From the NCBI GenBank assembly GCA_902597725.1, contig CACJYQ010000002.1:19964-83963 (forward strand): a DNA stretch of 64,000 nucleotides, given 5' to 3'. A program made the position numbers and the translations under genes. The first letter of the stretch is position 1, and every line of letters begins with the position of its first letter. Under the pieces are notes generated by a model, which searched no databases, was not told where the DNA came from, and worked only from the letters and a program-made list of their open reading frames with translations. Positions 1 through 10,599 of the stretch are shown piece after piece. The DNA comes from an uncultured Pelagibacteraceae bacterium (GTDB lineage Bacteria > Pseudomonadota > Alphaproteobacteria > Pelagibacterales > Pelagibacteraceae).

Positions 1-340
1 GTGCAACAATTTTAAGTAATGCCATCTCTTTAAATATAACTTTTTTATCCTCTCTTTTAAAATCTGCAACTTTATGAACTGGAACTAGTTTTTTTAACTG
101 AAGTTTTATTTGATCAATAACTTGTGGTGTTCCTGTTGTTACTATTGTTATTCTTGAAATATTTTTTGCTGCATCAACTTCTGCAACTGCTAAAGACTCT
201 ATATTGTAACCTCTTCCTGAAAATAAACCAACTACCCTCGCTAATACTCCAGACTCATTGTCAACCCAAACAACAAATATATGAGTATCTAATTTTCCTT
301 TTTTAGTGGGTATACTGTATGCTGATTTTGGAGATGACAT
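1..340 (-). CDS. ilvN: Acetolactate synthase small subunit (ACT domain), C-terminus outside window
   Basis: Reverse-strand translation from the CAT at 338-340: MSSPKSAYSIPTKKGKLDTHIFVVWVDNESGVLARVVGLFSGRGYNIESLAV...; ATG overlaps the stop of the upstream ilvB-type ORF. Confidence 0.9.
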   Translation of the reverse strand, partial: MSSPKSAYSIPTKKGKLDTHIFVVWVDNESGVLARVVGLFSGRGYNIESLAVAEVDAAKNISRITIVTTGTPQVIDQIKLQLKKLVPVHKVADFKREDKKVIFKEMALLKIVA

Positions 341-2106
341 TAAACTAATGATTTCCCTTTACCAGTAATCTTATTTTCCTCTTTATCATTCGGACCTAAA
401 ATCATCTGATTATGAGGCTTTCCAGATGGTATCATAGGAAAACAATTTTCATTAGGATCTACATGACAATCAAATATTACAGGACCTTTATAATCGATCA
501 TCTCTTTAATTTTATCATCTAATTCAAGAGGATTATCAGCCTTGATACCTTTACATCCATAAGCCTCAGCTAATTTTACAAAATCAGGTAAAGCTTCAGA
601 ATAACTTTCTGAATAATTTTTTTCATGAAGAAGTTCTTGCCATTGCCTAACCATACCCATGTATTGGTTGTTCAAGATGAATATCTTAATAGGTAAATTA
701 TATTGAACTGCTGTAGACATTTCTTGCATTGTCATTAATACTGATGCCTCTCCAGCAATATCAATAACGAGTTTATCTGGATGAGCAATTTGAACACCTA
801 CTGCAGCTGGAAGTCCATATCCCATTGTTCCAAGACCACCTGATGTCATCCATCTATTAGGTTTATTAAATTTATAATGTTGTGCAGCCCACATTTGATG
901 CTGGCCAACCTCAGTTGTGATAAATGTATCTTGATTTTTTGTTAACTCATATAATCTTTTTACAGCATATTGAGGCTTTATTTCTTTATCACTATTAATA
1001 AAACCTAATGAGTCCTTCGTTCTCCATTTTTGAATTTGTTCCCACCACTTTGAAATTTTTTGTTTATTCGAATTTTTTAATCCATTTTGTTTTTTATTTA
1101 TTTTTTTTACAGCTGATTTTATGACTTCATTAACATCTCCAACTATTGCAAGATCTACTTTTATTATTTTATTTATTGACGATGGATCAATATCAATATG
1201 AATTTTTTTTGATTTTGGTGAAAACTCATCTATCTTACCAGTTATTCTATCATCAAATCTTGCGCCAATATTAATTAATAAGTCACAATCATGCATCGCA
1301 TTGTTTGCTTCATAAGTTCCATGCATACCTAACATTCCGATAAATTGATTATCATCTCCTGGAAATGCACCTAAACCTTGCAAAGTTGATGTGATTGGAA
1401 AACCAATTAATCTTACAAACTCTTTTAAAGTTTCACTAGCTTGAGGGCCCGAATTTATTACCCCACCTCCGGTATAAACAACTGGTTTTTTTGCTTTTGA
1501 AATTAAATCAATCAATTGATCAATTTCATTTTGAGAAAACTTATTGTGTAATTTTCCATTTAGTTTTTTTTCCTTTTTAAATTTTGTATATTTAGTTTTC
1601 GCAAACTGAATATCTTTGGGAATATCTATTAACACAGGTCCAGGTCTTCCTGTTGTTGCAACTTTGAAAGCCTCATGCATAACTTTTGATAAGTCTTTAA
1701 TGTCTTTAACTAACCAATTATGTTTCGTACAAGGTCTGGTAATTCCTGTTGTATCACACTCTTGAAATGCATCAGTGCCTATTAAGTGAGTGGGTACTTG
1801 ACCAGAGATACAAACTAAGGGAACAGAGTCCATATACGCATCCGTCAATGCAGTAACAACATTAGTAGCACCTGGTCCAGATGTTACTAAAACTACTCCA
1901 GGCTTACCTGATGATCTTGCATATCCTTCTGCAGCGTGACCTGCTCCTTGCTCATGTCTTACAAGTATATGCTTGATTGATGAATGATTTTTAAGTTCAT
2001 CATAAATTGGTAAAACTGCACCACCTGGATAACCAAAAATATATTCAACCTTTTGATCTTCAAGACATTTAAATACAATTTCTGCTCCGGTATATAATTT
2101 AGACAT
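340..2106 (-). CDS. ilvB: Acetolactate synthase large subunit
   Basis: 588 aa; TPP enzyme motifs (GYPGGAVLPIYDEL, RHEQGAGHAAEGYARSSGKPGVVLVTSGPGATN). Confidence 0.95.
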   Translation of the reverse strand: MSKLYTGAEIVFKCLEDQKVEYIFGYPGGAVLPIYDELKNHSSIKHILVRHEQGAGHAAEGYARSSGKPGVVLVTSGPGATNVVTALTDAYMDSVPLVCISGQVPTHLIGTDAFQECDTTGITRPCTKHNWLVKDIKDLSKVMHEAFKVATTGRPGPVLIDIPKDIQFAKTKYTKFKKEKKLNGKLHNKFSQNEIDQLIDLISKAKKPVVYTGGGVINSGPQASETLKEFVRLIGFPITSTLQGLGAFPGDDNQFIGMLGMHGTYEANNAMHDCDLLINIGARFDDRITGKIDEFSPKSKKIHIDIDPSSINKIIKVDLAIVGDVNEVIKSAVKKINKKQNGLKNSNKQKISKWWEQIQKWRTKDSLGFINSDKEIKPQYAVKRLYELTKNQDTFITTEVGQHQMWAAQHYKFNKPNRWMTSGGLGTMGYGLPAAVGVQIAHPDKLVIDIAGEASVLMTMQEMSTAVQYNLPIKIFILNNQYMGMVRQWQELLHEKNYSESYSEALPDFVKLAEAYGCKGIKADNPLELDDKIKEMIDYKGPVIFDCHVDPNENCFPMIPSGKPHNQMILGPNDKEENKITGKGKSLV

Positions 2107-2159
2107 TCAAGCAATCTAGCTGAAGTTGTGCTAATTGGTCAAGACTAAGTAGAGAATAT

Positions 2160-3068
2160 CTAAATTTTTTTTAAAAGCTTATCCAAACCATCTGGATTAA
2201 CTTTAATCCAATCTTTCATATTTCCTCGAGCCCAGGTGCTCTGTCTTTTGGCGTATTGCCTAGTCTTTATTGATATTTTCTCGATTAATTGCTCTGTTTG
2301 GATTTTTTTTTGAAGATATTGCCTAACCTCACTAATTCCAATTGCTTTATTTAGGCTTTTATTTTTTGAAACTCTCAATTTGATAAATTTTTTAACTTCT
2401 GAAATTGCGCCTGATTTAATCATGTTCTCAGTTCTCTTATTTATTATCTCTATTAAATCTTTTCTTGGAAAATCAATACAAATTTTAAAAAAGTCATTAT
2501 GATCATAATCTGACTTAGTATTTTTAAACCAACTTATCATAGATTTTTTTGTGAATAATTTAATTTCATACGCTCTTATAGATCTTTGAACATCTAAAGA
2601 ATTAATTTTATCTTTTATTAAAGGATCTATTTTTAATAGCTTTAGGAAAAATTTTTTTTGTCCTATTCTTTTGTGTAAATTCCTGACTTTATTTCTAAAA
2701 TCAATTGGAATTTTTGGAATATTTACTAAGCCATCTGTCAACGCTTTAAAATATAGACCTGTGCCTCCAACTAATATTGGAGTTTTTTTTAATTTTTTAC
2801 AGTGTAAAATTTTTTTGTTAACTAACTTTAGCCAATCACCAGTAGAAAAGTTTTTTTTACAACTTTGAAATCCATATAAATGATGTTTTACTTTTTGCTG
2901 ATCTTCTTTGAGTGGTCTTGCTGTTAAAATCTTTAATTCTTTATAAACTTGCATACTATCAGCATTTATAATCTGACCCTTAATTTTTTTTGCTAACTTA
3001 ACTGCAAATTTAGATTTTCCAGAGGCAGTAGGTCCATAAATTAAAATAATTTTGGATTTAAAATCCAT
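2160..3068 (-). CDS. miaA: tRNA dimethylallyltransferase
   Basis: GPTASGKSKFAVKLA, NADSMQVYKELKILTARP, VGGTGLYFKAL motifs. Confidence 0.95.
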   Translation of the reverse strand: MDFKSKIILIYGPTASGKSKFAVKLAKKIKGQIINADSMQVYKELKILTARPLKEDQQKVKHHLYGFQSCKKNFSTGDWLKLVNKKILHCKKLKKTPILVGGTGLYFKALTDGLVNIPKIPIDFRNKVRNLHKRIGQKKFFLKLLKIDPLIKDKINSLDVQRSIRAYEIKLFTKKSMISWFKNTKSDYDHNDFFKICIDFPRKDLIEIINKRTENMIKSGAISEVKKFIKLRVSKNKSLNKAIGISEVRQYLQKKIQTEQLIEKISIKTRQYAKRQSTWARGNMKDWIKVNPDGLDKLLKKI

Positions 3069-3071
3069 AAA

Positions 3072-4484
3072 CTAATCTAATTTAACACCTATATATCTTT
3101 TTTGATTCTGGCTATTATAGATCACAAGTAAAATAGTCTTTTGATTACTATTTAAAACTTGTTTAAGAGCTTGATTTAAATCCTCAACACTTCTTATTTT
3201 TTTCTTCTGAGCTTCCAAAATTATACTATTTACCTCTATAGAACCTGCCAATGGACTATCATTTTCTATATTTGAGATTACTAATCCGCTTGTTTGGTTT
3301 GGTAAATTTCTCGACTTAATATCTTGATCAGAGAGTTTTCTTACTTTAATTTTTAGAGTTTCAATTAAAGTTTCTCTTGGTCCTTCCTCTTTTTTTTTAG
3401 AAATTTTAAAATCTTCTGAAGTTTCTAATCTGCCAAGCGTAATTATTTTTGTAATTTCTTTTTTGTTCCTCCAGATCTTAACTTTTACTTTTTTTCCTAC
3501 CTCAGTTCTTGCAACAATAATTGGAAGTTCCTTCATTTGTCCTATTCTTTCACCATTAAATTCTAAAATAATATCTCCACTTTTAACTCCAGCTTTTTCT
3601 GATGGACTATTAGGTGCAATGCTTGCTACTAAAGCTCCTCTTGGTTCGTCTAATTTTTCTACTTCAGCAATTTCTTTTGTTACATCTTGAATTCTTACTC
3701 CTAGCCATCCTCTCTTTGTTTCTCCAAATTCAATCAATTGGTCTATAACAATCTTTGCACTATTTGATGGTATCGAAAAACCTATTCCTACGTTTCCACT
3801 TCTTCCTAGAATTGCAGTATTAATTCCAATTACATCACCATTCATATCAAACAGAGGACCACCTGAATTACCAGAGTTTATAGATGCATCTGTTTGAATA
3901 TAATCTTCATATCTAGATAACCCTATTGATCTGTTTCTTGCAGAAATTATTCCAGAGGTCACTGTACCACCTAAACCAAATGGATTACCAATAGCAATAA
4001 CCCAATCGCCTATTCTTGCTTTGTCTGAGTCTCCAAACTTAACAGGCAAAAACTTTTCATTAGAATCTATTTTTAATATTGCAATGTCTGAAAGTGGATC
4101 AGCACCAATAACTTTTGCATTGAACTTTTTTTCACCGTTCACTTGAACCACTATATCCTCCGCGCCTTCAATTACGTGATTATTAGTAACCACTATTCCT
4201 TTTGCATCTATAATAAATCCAGAACCTAAAGCTGAAGATTGTCTTTCCTGAGGTGTTCCAAATTCTTTAAACATATCGCCAAAAGGGGATCCTGGAGGAA
4301 ATTGAAAGTTTGGAAATGGATTACTTCTTGTAACTACTGTTTGAGTTGTTGATATATTAACAACTGAAGGCATTAATTTTTCAGCTAAATCTGCGAACGA
4401 ATTAGGAATATTCTGGGAATTTGATATTGATGAAAAATTTAATACTAATATTAAAGAAAGAAATATTGCTTTTATTTTCATCAT
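3072..4484 (-). CDS. degP: DegP/HtrA-family periplasmic serine protease with PDZ domains
   Basis: Triad regions NNHVIEGA, LSDIAILKID, GNSGGPLFD; signal peptide starts at MMKIKAIFLSLILVL, so the likely start is near 4484 rather than 4508. Confidence 0.9.
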   Translation of the reverse strand: MMKIKAIFLSLILVLNFSSISNSQNIPNSFADLAEKLMPSVVNISTTQTVVTRSNPFPNFQFPPGSPFGDMFKEFGTPQERQSSALGSGFIIDAKGIVVTNNHVIEGAEDIVVQVNGEKKFNAKVIGADPLSDIAILKIDSNEKFLPVKFGDSDKARIGDWVIAIGNPFGLGGTVTSGIISARNRSIGLSRYEDYIQTDASINSGNSGGPLFDMNGDVIGINTAILGRSGNVGIGFSIPSNSAKIVIDQLIEFGETKRGWLGVRIQDVTKEIAEVEKLDEPRGALVASIAPNSPSEKAGVKSGDIILEFNGERIGQMKELPIIVARTEVGKKVKVKIWRNKKEITKIITLGRLETSEDFKISKKKEEGPRETLIETLKIKVRKLSDQDIKSRNLPNQTSGLVISNIENDSPLAGSIEVNSIILEAQKKKIRSVEDLNQALKQVLNSNQKTILLVIYNSQNQKRYIGVKLD

Positions 4485-4485
4485 C

Positions 4486-4671
4486 TTAACTTTTTGCGTA
4501 ATAAACAATTATAAATCCTATTAAAGCAAAAATTAATCCACCAGCACGTAACTGACTATCTTTAATTAACTCAAGCTTTTTTAACATATTCTTCATTTTT
4601 GATGGAAATAAGGCATATAAAATTCCCTCAATAAAAAAGAATAGACCAAATGCAATGATCAATTCTTTCAT
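4486..4671 (-). CDS. DUF2065-like small membrane protein
   Basis: 61 aa, two hydrophobic segments, located between hflC and the degP homologue as is common for this family. Confidence 0.7.
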   Translation of the reverse strand: MKELIIAFGLFFFIEGILYALFPSKMKNMLKKLELIKDSQLRAGGLIFALIGFIIVYYAKS

Positions 4672-4677
4672 TAAATC

Positions 4678-5547
4678 TTACTCGGATTGCGGCTGGATAT
4701 TCCCAAAAAATTTAAAGAACTCACTGTCAGGAGATAAAATCAAAGATGTTTCTCCACCTATTAAAGCTTTTTCATAAGCTTGCATAGCTCTATAAAATGC
4801 AAAGAATTCTGGATCTTGCCCAAACGCTGCAGCAAAGATATTATTTCTTTTACCATCTCCTTCACCTTTCATGATCTCTGATTTTTTTTGAGCCTCTGCT
4901 AAAATTACTGTAACTTCTTTGTCAGCAGTTGATGTAATTGTAACTGCCATTTCAGCACCTCTTGCTCTGAATTCTTTTGCTTCTCTCTCCCTTTCAGTCT
5001 GCATTCTTCTAAAAATTGCATCACTGTTTGCTTGAGGCAAATCTGCTCTCTTAATTCTAACATCTACAATTTTAATACCAAAGTTTTCAGCCTCGTTATT
5101 TACACCTTCTTGAATTAAAGCCATTTGTTTTGTTCTATCTTCAGAAAGTAAAGTTTGAAGTTCTTGTTGTCCAAGAACATTTCTTATTCTTGAATTTATA
5201 ATTGTAGCCAATCTTGATCTCGCCACTCTCTCGTTTCCAACTGAAATATAGAACTTAAGGGGATCAACTATTTGAAATCTAGCAAAGGCATCTACTATTA
5301 ATCTTTTTTGATCAGATGCAATTACTTCCTCAGGAGGTGTATCTAAATTAAGTATTCTTTTATCTAAAAAGACAACGTTTTGAATAAAAGGTAATTTAAA
5401 GTTTAATCCAGGTTTTAAAATTATTCTTTTTGGATCACCAAATTGTAGAACGATTGCTTGATTAACTTCTTTAACTATAAAAATTGAGAAAAATGCAATC
5501 GCTGCTAAAGCAACAATAATTCCAGCAGTAATTTTTCCAGCGTTCAT
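4678..5547 (-). CDS. hflC: HflC, SPFH-domain protease modulator
   Basis: SPFH/band-7 sequence; adjacent to hflK. Confidence 0.92.
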   Translation of the reverse strand: MNAGKITAGIIVALAAIAFFSIFIVKEVNQAIVLQFGDPKRIILKPGLNFKLPFIQNVVFLDKRILNLDTPPEEVIASDQKRLIVDAFARFQIVDPLKFYISVGNERVARSRLATIINSRIRNVLGQQELQTLLSEDRTKQMALIQEGVNNEAENFGIKIVDVRIKRADLPQANSDAIFRRMQTEREREAKEFRARGAEMAVTITSTADKEVTVILAEAQKKSEIMKGEGDGKRNNIFAAAFGQDPEFFAFYRAMQAYEKALIGGETSLILSPDSEFFKFFGNIQPQSE

Positions 5548-5548
5548 A

Positions 5549-6664
5549 TTAGTTTGTCACCTTCTTTTTTTGCAATTCAGGTAAAGGTAAATAAGGCACT
5601 ACACCTGAGCCTGCATTTTTTTCAATTATAACTTTATCAATATCAGCTAAAACTTTTTCCATTGTTTCTAAATACATTCTTTCTTGTGTTACAGATTTTG
5701 CATTTTTGTATTCATTATAGATTGCTAAGAATCTGCTGGCTTCACCCTCTGCTTTTGCTACGACTTCTTTTTTGTAAGCTTCTGCAGCTTGTAAAATTTT
5801 TTCTGCTTCCCCTCGAGCTCTTGGGATAACATCATTTGCATAAGCCTCTGCCTCATTTTTTGATCTTTCCATATCAGCTCTTGCAGCCTGTACGTCTCTA
5901 AATGCATCAATTACTTGATCAGGTGGATCAGCTTTTTGTGTTTGAACTTGTGTAATTTGAATACCACTAGTGTATTCATCTAAAATCTTTTGAATAATAA
6001 GTTGTGTGTCTGTTTCTATAACTGATCTTCCTTCAGTTAAAATAGGTTGTATATCCGATCTAGCAATTACTTCTCTCATTGCAGTCTCTGCCGCTGCTTT
6101 AACTGTTCCCTCAGGATCTTGAATTTTGAATAAAAAATTTCCAGCATCTTTGATAACCCAAAAAACTGAAAAATCTATATTAACAATATTTTCATCCCCC
6201 GTTAGCATCAAACTTTCTTGAGGAACATCAGCTACACCACCTTGAGATGTAAACCCACTGTCTCTCTCAGATCTAAAACCAATATCAATTCTATTAACTT
6301 TTGTCACTTTTGGAGTAAGTACAGACTCTACAGGAAAAGGAATATGATAATTTAATCCTGGCTGAGTTGTTTTTACAAATTTTCCAAATCTTAAAACTAC
6401 ACCTTGTTCATCTGGTAATACTCTATAAAGTCCGCTAGCTAACCAAACAAAGCCTAAAATTATTAAAACTAAAATCGCCTGCTTACCGCCCGAAGAACTT
6501 CCTCCTGGTAAAAATTTTTTAATTTTTTCCTGAAACTCTCTTATAATTTTATCTATATCTGGTGGAGTTGGGCCTCGACCAGAGCCGTTTCCGCCTCCGC
6601 CTCCGCTTCCACCTGGAGGTGTTCCCCAAGGACTTCCACCGCTTTGTTTGAAATTATCTGACAT
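5549..6664 (-). CDS. hflK: HflK, SPFH-domain protease modulator
   Basis: Gly/Pro-rich N-terminus, TM segment, band-7 domain (GLYRVLPDEQGVVLRFGKFVKTTQPGLNYHIPFP). Confidence 0.92.
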   Translation of the reverse strand: MSDNFKQSGGSPWGTPPGGSGGGGGNGSGRGPTPPDIDKIIREFQEKIKKFLPGGSSSGGKQAILVLIILGFVWLASGLYRVLPDEQGVVLRFGKFVKTTQPGLNYHIPFPVESVLTPKVTKVNRIDIGFRSERDSGFTSQGGVADVPQESLMLTGDENIVNIDFSVFWVIKDAGNFLFKIQDPEGTVKAAAETAMREVIARSDIQPILTEGRSVIETDTQLIIQKILDEYTSGIQITQVQTQKADPPDQVIDAFRDVQAARADMERSKNEAEAYANDVIPRARGEAEKILQAAEAYKKEVVAKAEGEASRFLAIYNEYKNAKSVTQERMYLETMEKVLADIDKVIIEKNAGSGVVPYLPLPELQKKKVTN

Positions 6665-6715
6665 ATGGCAATCTATATAATGTCTTTACATGGAAAAACA
6701 AGTTAAGATCCAAAT

Positions 6716-7540
6716 ATGCCAAAGGAAAAACCAGAATTAAGTGACGCAATGAGAGCAAAAATGGGTAGAAAACTACCTGAGAAAAATACAATTAAAGGCA
6801 CTAAGTTTACAATTGCTGTTTCTAGTGCGAAAGGCGGTGTTGGAAAATCTACTTTTGCAACAAACTTAGCATTAGCTTTAAAAAAGGTTGGATGTAAAGT
6901 TGGTTTATTAGATGCAGATATTTATGGTCCCTCAATTCCTAAAATGTTGGGAATTGAAGAAAAACCCAAAAGCGATGGGCAAAAGTTAGATCCTGTAATT
7001 AAGTATGATATTCAGTGTATGTCTATTGGTTTCTTGACTGATCAACAAACACCTATGATTTGGCGAGGACCAATGGTGACTAGCGCAATTAGAACTTTCA
7101 CCCAAAAAGTTAATTGGAAAGATTTAGATTTTATAATTGTTGATATGCCTCCTGGAACTGGTGATACCCAACTCACCTTTTCTCAAGAAATAAAAATGGA
7201 TGGAGCAATCATAGTTTCAACCCCACAAGAGGTTGCTCTTTTAGATGTAAAAAGAGGAATTAAGATGTTTGATAAACTTGGTGTAAAAATTTTAGGATTG
7301 GTTGATAACATGAGTTACTTTATTGGAGATGATAATAAAAAATATAAAATTTTTGGAGAGGATGGAGTTAAAAATACTGCACAAGAGTTTAATAAAGAAT
7401 TCTTAGGAGAAATTCCAATTAATCCTGAAGTAGGAAAATCAGGTGATGAAGGGAAACCGATTGTTGAAAAAGATCCAAATAACCAAATATCAAAAATTTA
7501 TATAGATTTTGCCAATAAGATTAAATCAATTTATCTTTAA
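6716..7540 (+). CDS. Mrp/ApbC-family Fe-S cluster carrier P-loop ATPase
   Basis: [20 protein letters not shown] deviant Walker [15 protein letters not shown]. Confidence 0.9.
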   Translation: MPKEKPELSDAMRAKMGRKLPEKNTIKGTKFTIAVSSAKGGVGKSTFATNLALALKKVGCKVGLLDADIYGPSIPKMLGIEEKPKSDGQKLDPVIKYDIQCMSIGFLTDQQTPMIWRGPMVTSAIRTFTQKVNWKDLDFIIVDMPPGTGDTQLTFSQEIKMDGAIIVSTPQEVALLDVKRGIKMFDKLGVKILGLVDNMSYFIGDDNKKYKIFGEDGVKNTAQEFNKEFLGEIPINPEVGKSGDEGKPIVEKDPNNQISKIYIDFANKIKSIYL

Positions 7541-8468
7541 GATCAAAAGCCTCCATTAATTCATTCCATTCCCTTTTGGATAAACCAGAGTCTTTCATAG
7601 AAATGTTTTCACCTTTTATAAGTTTTTGAATAATAACTTTTCCTTTTGCTGAAACTTCTGTTCCACCAACTCTATAATCCATAAAAGCCTCATAAGTTAT
7701 TGGAACCCATTTTTTTAAAGTATCCAGCATGATATCTGCATAAACTCTAATCTCATATTGTGCATGATGATCTGCTCTTAACCTCAAAAAATTCATGAGA
7801 TTTAATAAATCTGTTTTCCAATACCATTGGGTATAAGTGTTTAATGTTAGATTCATTCTTGCGAGCTCTCTCGCCAACCCTTTTTTATTTTCATCAATAG
7901 TAGATCCATCATACTTCTCGTTGAGCATCATTTCATAATTTGCATATGTTCTTTCTGCATCATCTTTTAAAAGCTTCAAAACTTCATTTGCTTGTTCACC
8001 CTCGAGAACATCTCCCCTACCTTGTCTATTAGATGTTGATTGAGCAGCAAGATTTTCTTTTGTTGGTAAATAAAATTCTTTATCTAAGATTGAGTATCTA
8101 GCAGAATATTCATTCACATTAGCAGTTCTATGTCTAATCCATTGACGAGCAATAAAAATTGGCAGTTTAATATGATATTTAATTTCACACATCTCGAATG
8201 GCGTACTATGCCAATGACGCATTAAATATTTAATTAACCCTGCGTCTGTAGAAACCTGTTTAGTGCCTTTGCCATACGAAACTCTAGCCGATTGCACAAT
8301 TGAAGTATCATCTCCCATATAATCAACAACTCTTACAAAACCATGATCAAGAGCAGGCAATGCCTCATAAAGAATTTTTTCTAGTTCAGGTGAAGTTACT
8401 CTTTTTGTTGAATTGCTTTGTGATTGTTGATTTCTTATATCTTCTTGTTGTTCTTTGGTTAATTTCAT
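7521..8468 (-). CDS. thyX: FAD-dependent thymidylate synthase
   Basis: ThyX signature [15 protein letters not shown]. Start set to ATG at 8468 ([11 protein letters not shown]); the longer ORF in the track (to 8591) reads antisense through the tmRNA acceptor piece. Confidence 0.93.
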   Translation of the reverse strand: MKLTKEQQEDIRNQQSQSNSTKRVTSPELEKILYEALPALDHGFVRVVDYMGDDTSIVQSARVSYGKGTKQVSTDAGLIKYLMRHWHSTPFEMCEIKYHIKLPIFIARQWIRHRTANVNEYSARYSILDKEFYLPTKENLAAQSTSNRQGRGDVLEGEQANEVLKLLKDDAERTYANYEMMLNEKYDGSTIDENKKGLARELARMNLTLNTYTQWYWKTDLLNLMNFLRLRADHHAQYEIRVYADIMLDTLKKWVPITYEAFMDYRVGGTEVSAKGKVIIQKLIKGENISMKDSGLSKREWNELMEAFDLKDKLI

Positions 8469-8499
8469 GAATGTTATTGAATCTCTTGCATTTCCTTTT

Positions 8500-8770
8500 A
8501 TATTAATAAAGTTGGATTTCCAACTATGACGATAAACGAATTTCGTAATAACCATTGCGGACGTGGGGGCAGTACCCACCACCTCCACCATTTACAACTT
8601 ATGGGGGTGAACTAGATTCGACGAGTGACTAAAGGCTATTCTTTCGTCCGGAATTGTTCCTCCGCAAAGGGCTAATTTATAATTGCTAACGAAAGTTACG
8701 CACTTGCTGCTTAATTAACTTAGTTAATTAAGTAAACGGGGTTTGGGGCACCTGGCAACAGAACGCCCCT
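8500..8770 (+). ncRNA. ssrA: Circularly permuted two-piece tmRNA precursor (acceptor piece about 8500-8590, intervening 8591-8602, coding piece about 8603-8770)
   Basis: T-arm GTGGG-GGCAGTA-CCCAC (8563-8579), acceptor CACCTCC-A-CCA (8580-8590); then GGGGGTGAACTAGATTCGACG (8603 on). GGGGGTG pairs with CACCTCC; GTCCG (8646-8650) pairs with CGGAC (8558-8562) as P2. Tag frame GCT AAC GAA AGT TAC GCA CTT GCT GCT TAA (8685-8714) = ANESYALAA*. Confidence 0.93.
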
Positions 8771-8779
8771 AATTTTGTT

Positions 8780-9157
8780 TTATTTTTCCTCTAAAAATTT
8801 TCTTAAATTAGGTTTAAAATAATTTGGACCTTTTAAAACTTTGCCAAATTCATTGTATATCGGTTTGCCATTTACATCTAATTTACTCATGTTTGAATTT
8901 TGAACCTCATCAAAACATTTATCAAGATTAATACCAAAAGCATGTCCCGCACCATAAGTGACATAAAGAATATCAGTCAATGCATCAGCAATTTCAACTA
9001 AATCTTTTCCATCAATCGCATCTTTTAACTCATCCAGCTCCTCCTTTATAAGACTTAATCTTAATGAATTTATTTTATCAGTACTTAGAGATGGTTTTAA
9101 TTTTACTTCTTGACCAAAAGTTTTCATAAAAATGCCAACTTTTTCAAAATTTGTCAT
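8780..9157 (-). CDS. MazG-like / PRA-PH-type nucleotide pyrophosphohydrolase
   Basis: KEELDELKDAIDGKDLVEIADALTDILYVTYGAGHAFGI (EExxE...D metal-binding helices); start likely MTNFEKVGIF at 9157 rather than 9295. Confidence 0.8.
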   Translation of the reverse strand: MTNFEKVGIFMKTFGQEVKLKPSLSTDKINSLRLSLIKEELDELKDAIDGKDLVEIADALTDILYVTYGAGHAFGINLDKCFDEVQNSNMSKLDVNGKPIYNEFGKVLKGPNYFKPNLRKFLEEK

Positions 9158-9210
9158 TTTGCTCCTATAAGTTATCAAATTTTTAATATATAAATAATTT
9201 GTAACTATCA

Positions 9211-10599
9211 ATGAAATTTCGTAAAGAATTTGACAGTATTGGATCAATAAATGTCCCAAATGATAAATATTGGGGTGCATCAACTCAAAGATCAAAGAAA
9301 TTTTTCGATATAGGAGAATTTTTAGTAAGACCTAGATTGATTAAATCTATTGCTATAATTAAAAAAGCTGCAGCAATTGTTCATAAAAAAGAAAAACAAA
9401 TGATACCAAAAATTTCTAACGCAATTGTAAAAGCATCTAACGAAGTCATAAATGGAAAATTAAATGACCATTTTCCATTAAAAGTTTGGCAAACAGGATC
9501 TGGCACACAAACAAACATGAATGTAAATGAGGTAATAGCAAATAGAGCGATAGAAATTTTAGGAGGAAAGAAAGGTTCAAAAAAACCAGTTCATCCAAAT
9601 GATCATGTAAATAAATCTCAGTCTACTAATGATGTTTTTCCAACTGCTATGCATATAGCTATAGCTATAGAAACTAAAGATAAATTATTACCATCTCTTG
9701 AACTTTTAAACAAAGAATTAAAGAAAAAGGTTTCTCAATTTAAAAATATTGTAAAAGTTGGAAGAACACATCTTCAAGATGCAACACCTCTATCTCTAGG
9801 TCAAGAGTTTTCAGGATATCAGTCTCAATTGGCGGATTGTATTTTTAGAATTAAAAATGCTTTAAACGAAATTTATTATCTAGCTCAGGGTGGTACTGCA
9901 GTTGGTACAGGAATAAATAGTAAAAAAGGTTTTGACAGAAAAGTAATAAATGAAATAAAAAAAATAACTAAATTACCTTTCAAACCAACTAAAAACAAAT
10001 TTGCCGCTTTAGCGGCTCATGATGAAATAGTAAATTTTTCTGGGACGTTAAATACTGCAGCTGTTAGTTTAATGAAAATTGCAAACGATATAAGATTTTT
10101 AGGGTCGGGACCTAGAGCTGGGTATGGGGAGATAATTTTACCAGCAAATGAACCAGGTTCATCAATTATGCCTGGAAAAGTAAATCCAACTCAGTCAGAA
10201 GCAGTAACGATGGTTTGCGTGAAAGTGATTGGTAATCATAATGGAATAACAATGGCGGGCTCACATGGACACTTCGAATTAAATGTTTTTAAGCCACTTA
10301 TTGCTCATAACATTTTACAATCTATTGATCTTTTAGCAGACAGCACAAAAAATTTTGCATTGTTTTGTGTTAAAGGAATTAAAGCAGATAAAGTAAAAAT
10401 TAAAAAACTTTTAGATAATTCATTAATGCTTGTTACAGCGTTGGCACCCTATATTGGTTATGATAATTCAGCAAAAATAGCTAAGTTAGCTCTCAAAAAT
10501 AAGACAACCTTAAAACAGGAGGCTATAAAGTCAAAACTTATAAGTGAGAAGGATTACGACAGAATAGTAAATCCAAAAAATATGATTTATCCAGCGTAA
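9211..10599 (+). CDS. fumC: Fumarate hydratase class II
   Basis: [34 protein letters not shown] signature. Confidence 0.95.
   Translation: MKFRKEFDSIGSINVPNDKYWGASTQRSKKFFDIGEFLVRPRLIKSIAIIKKAAAIVHKKEKQMIPKISNAIVKASNEVINGKLNDHFPLKVWQTGSGTQTNMNVNEVIANRAIEILGGKKGSKKPVHPNDHVNKSQSTNDVFPTAMHIAIAIETKDKLLPSLELLNKELKKKVSQFKNIVKVGRTHLQDATPLSLGQEFSGYQSQLADCIFRIKNALNEIYYLAQGGTAVGTGINSKKGFDRKVINEIKKITKLPFKPTKNKFAALAAHDEIVNFSGTLNTAAVSLMKIANDIRFLGSGPRAGYGEIILPANEPGSSIMPGKVNPTQSEAVTMVCVKVIGNHNGITMAGSHGHFELNVFKPLIAHNILQSIDLLADSTKNFALFCVKGIKADKVKIKKLLDNSLMLVTALAPYIGYDNSAKIAKLALKNKTTLKQEAIKSKLISEKDYDRIVNPKNMIYPA

Noticed and set aside
124-306. 60-aa plus-strand ORF MVFLLLLLLFLKYF...
   Set aside because: Antisense to ilvN; low-complexity artefact of AT-rich coding sequence.
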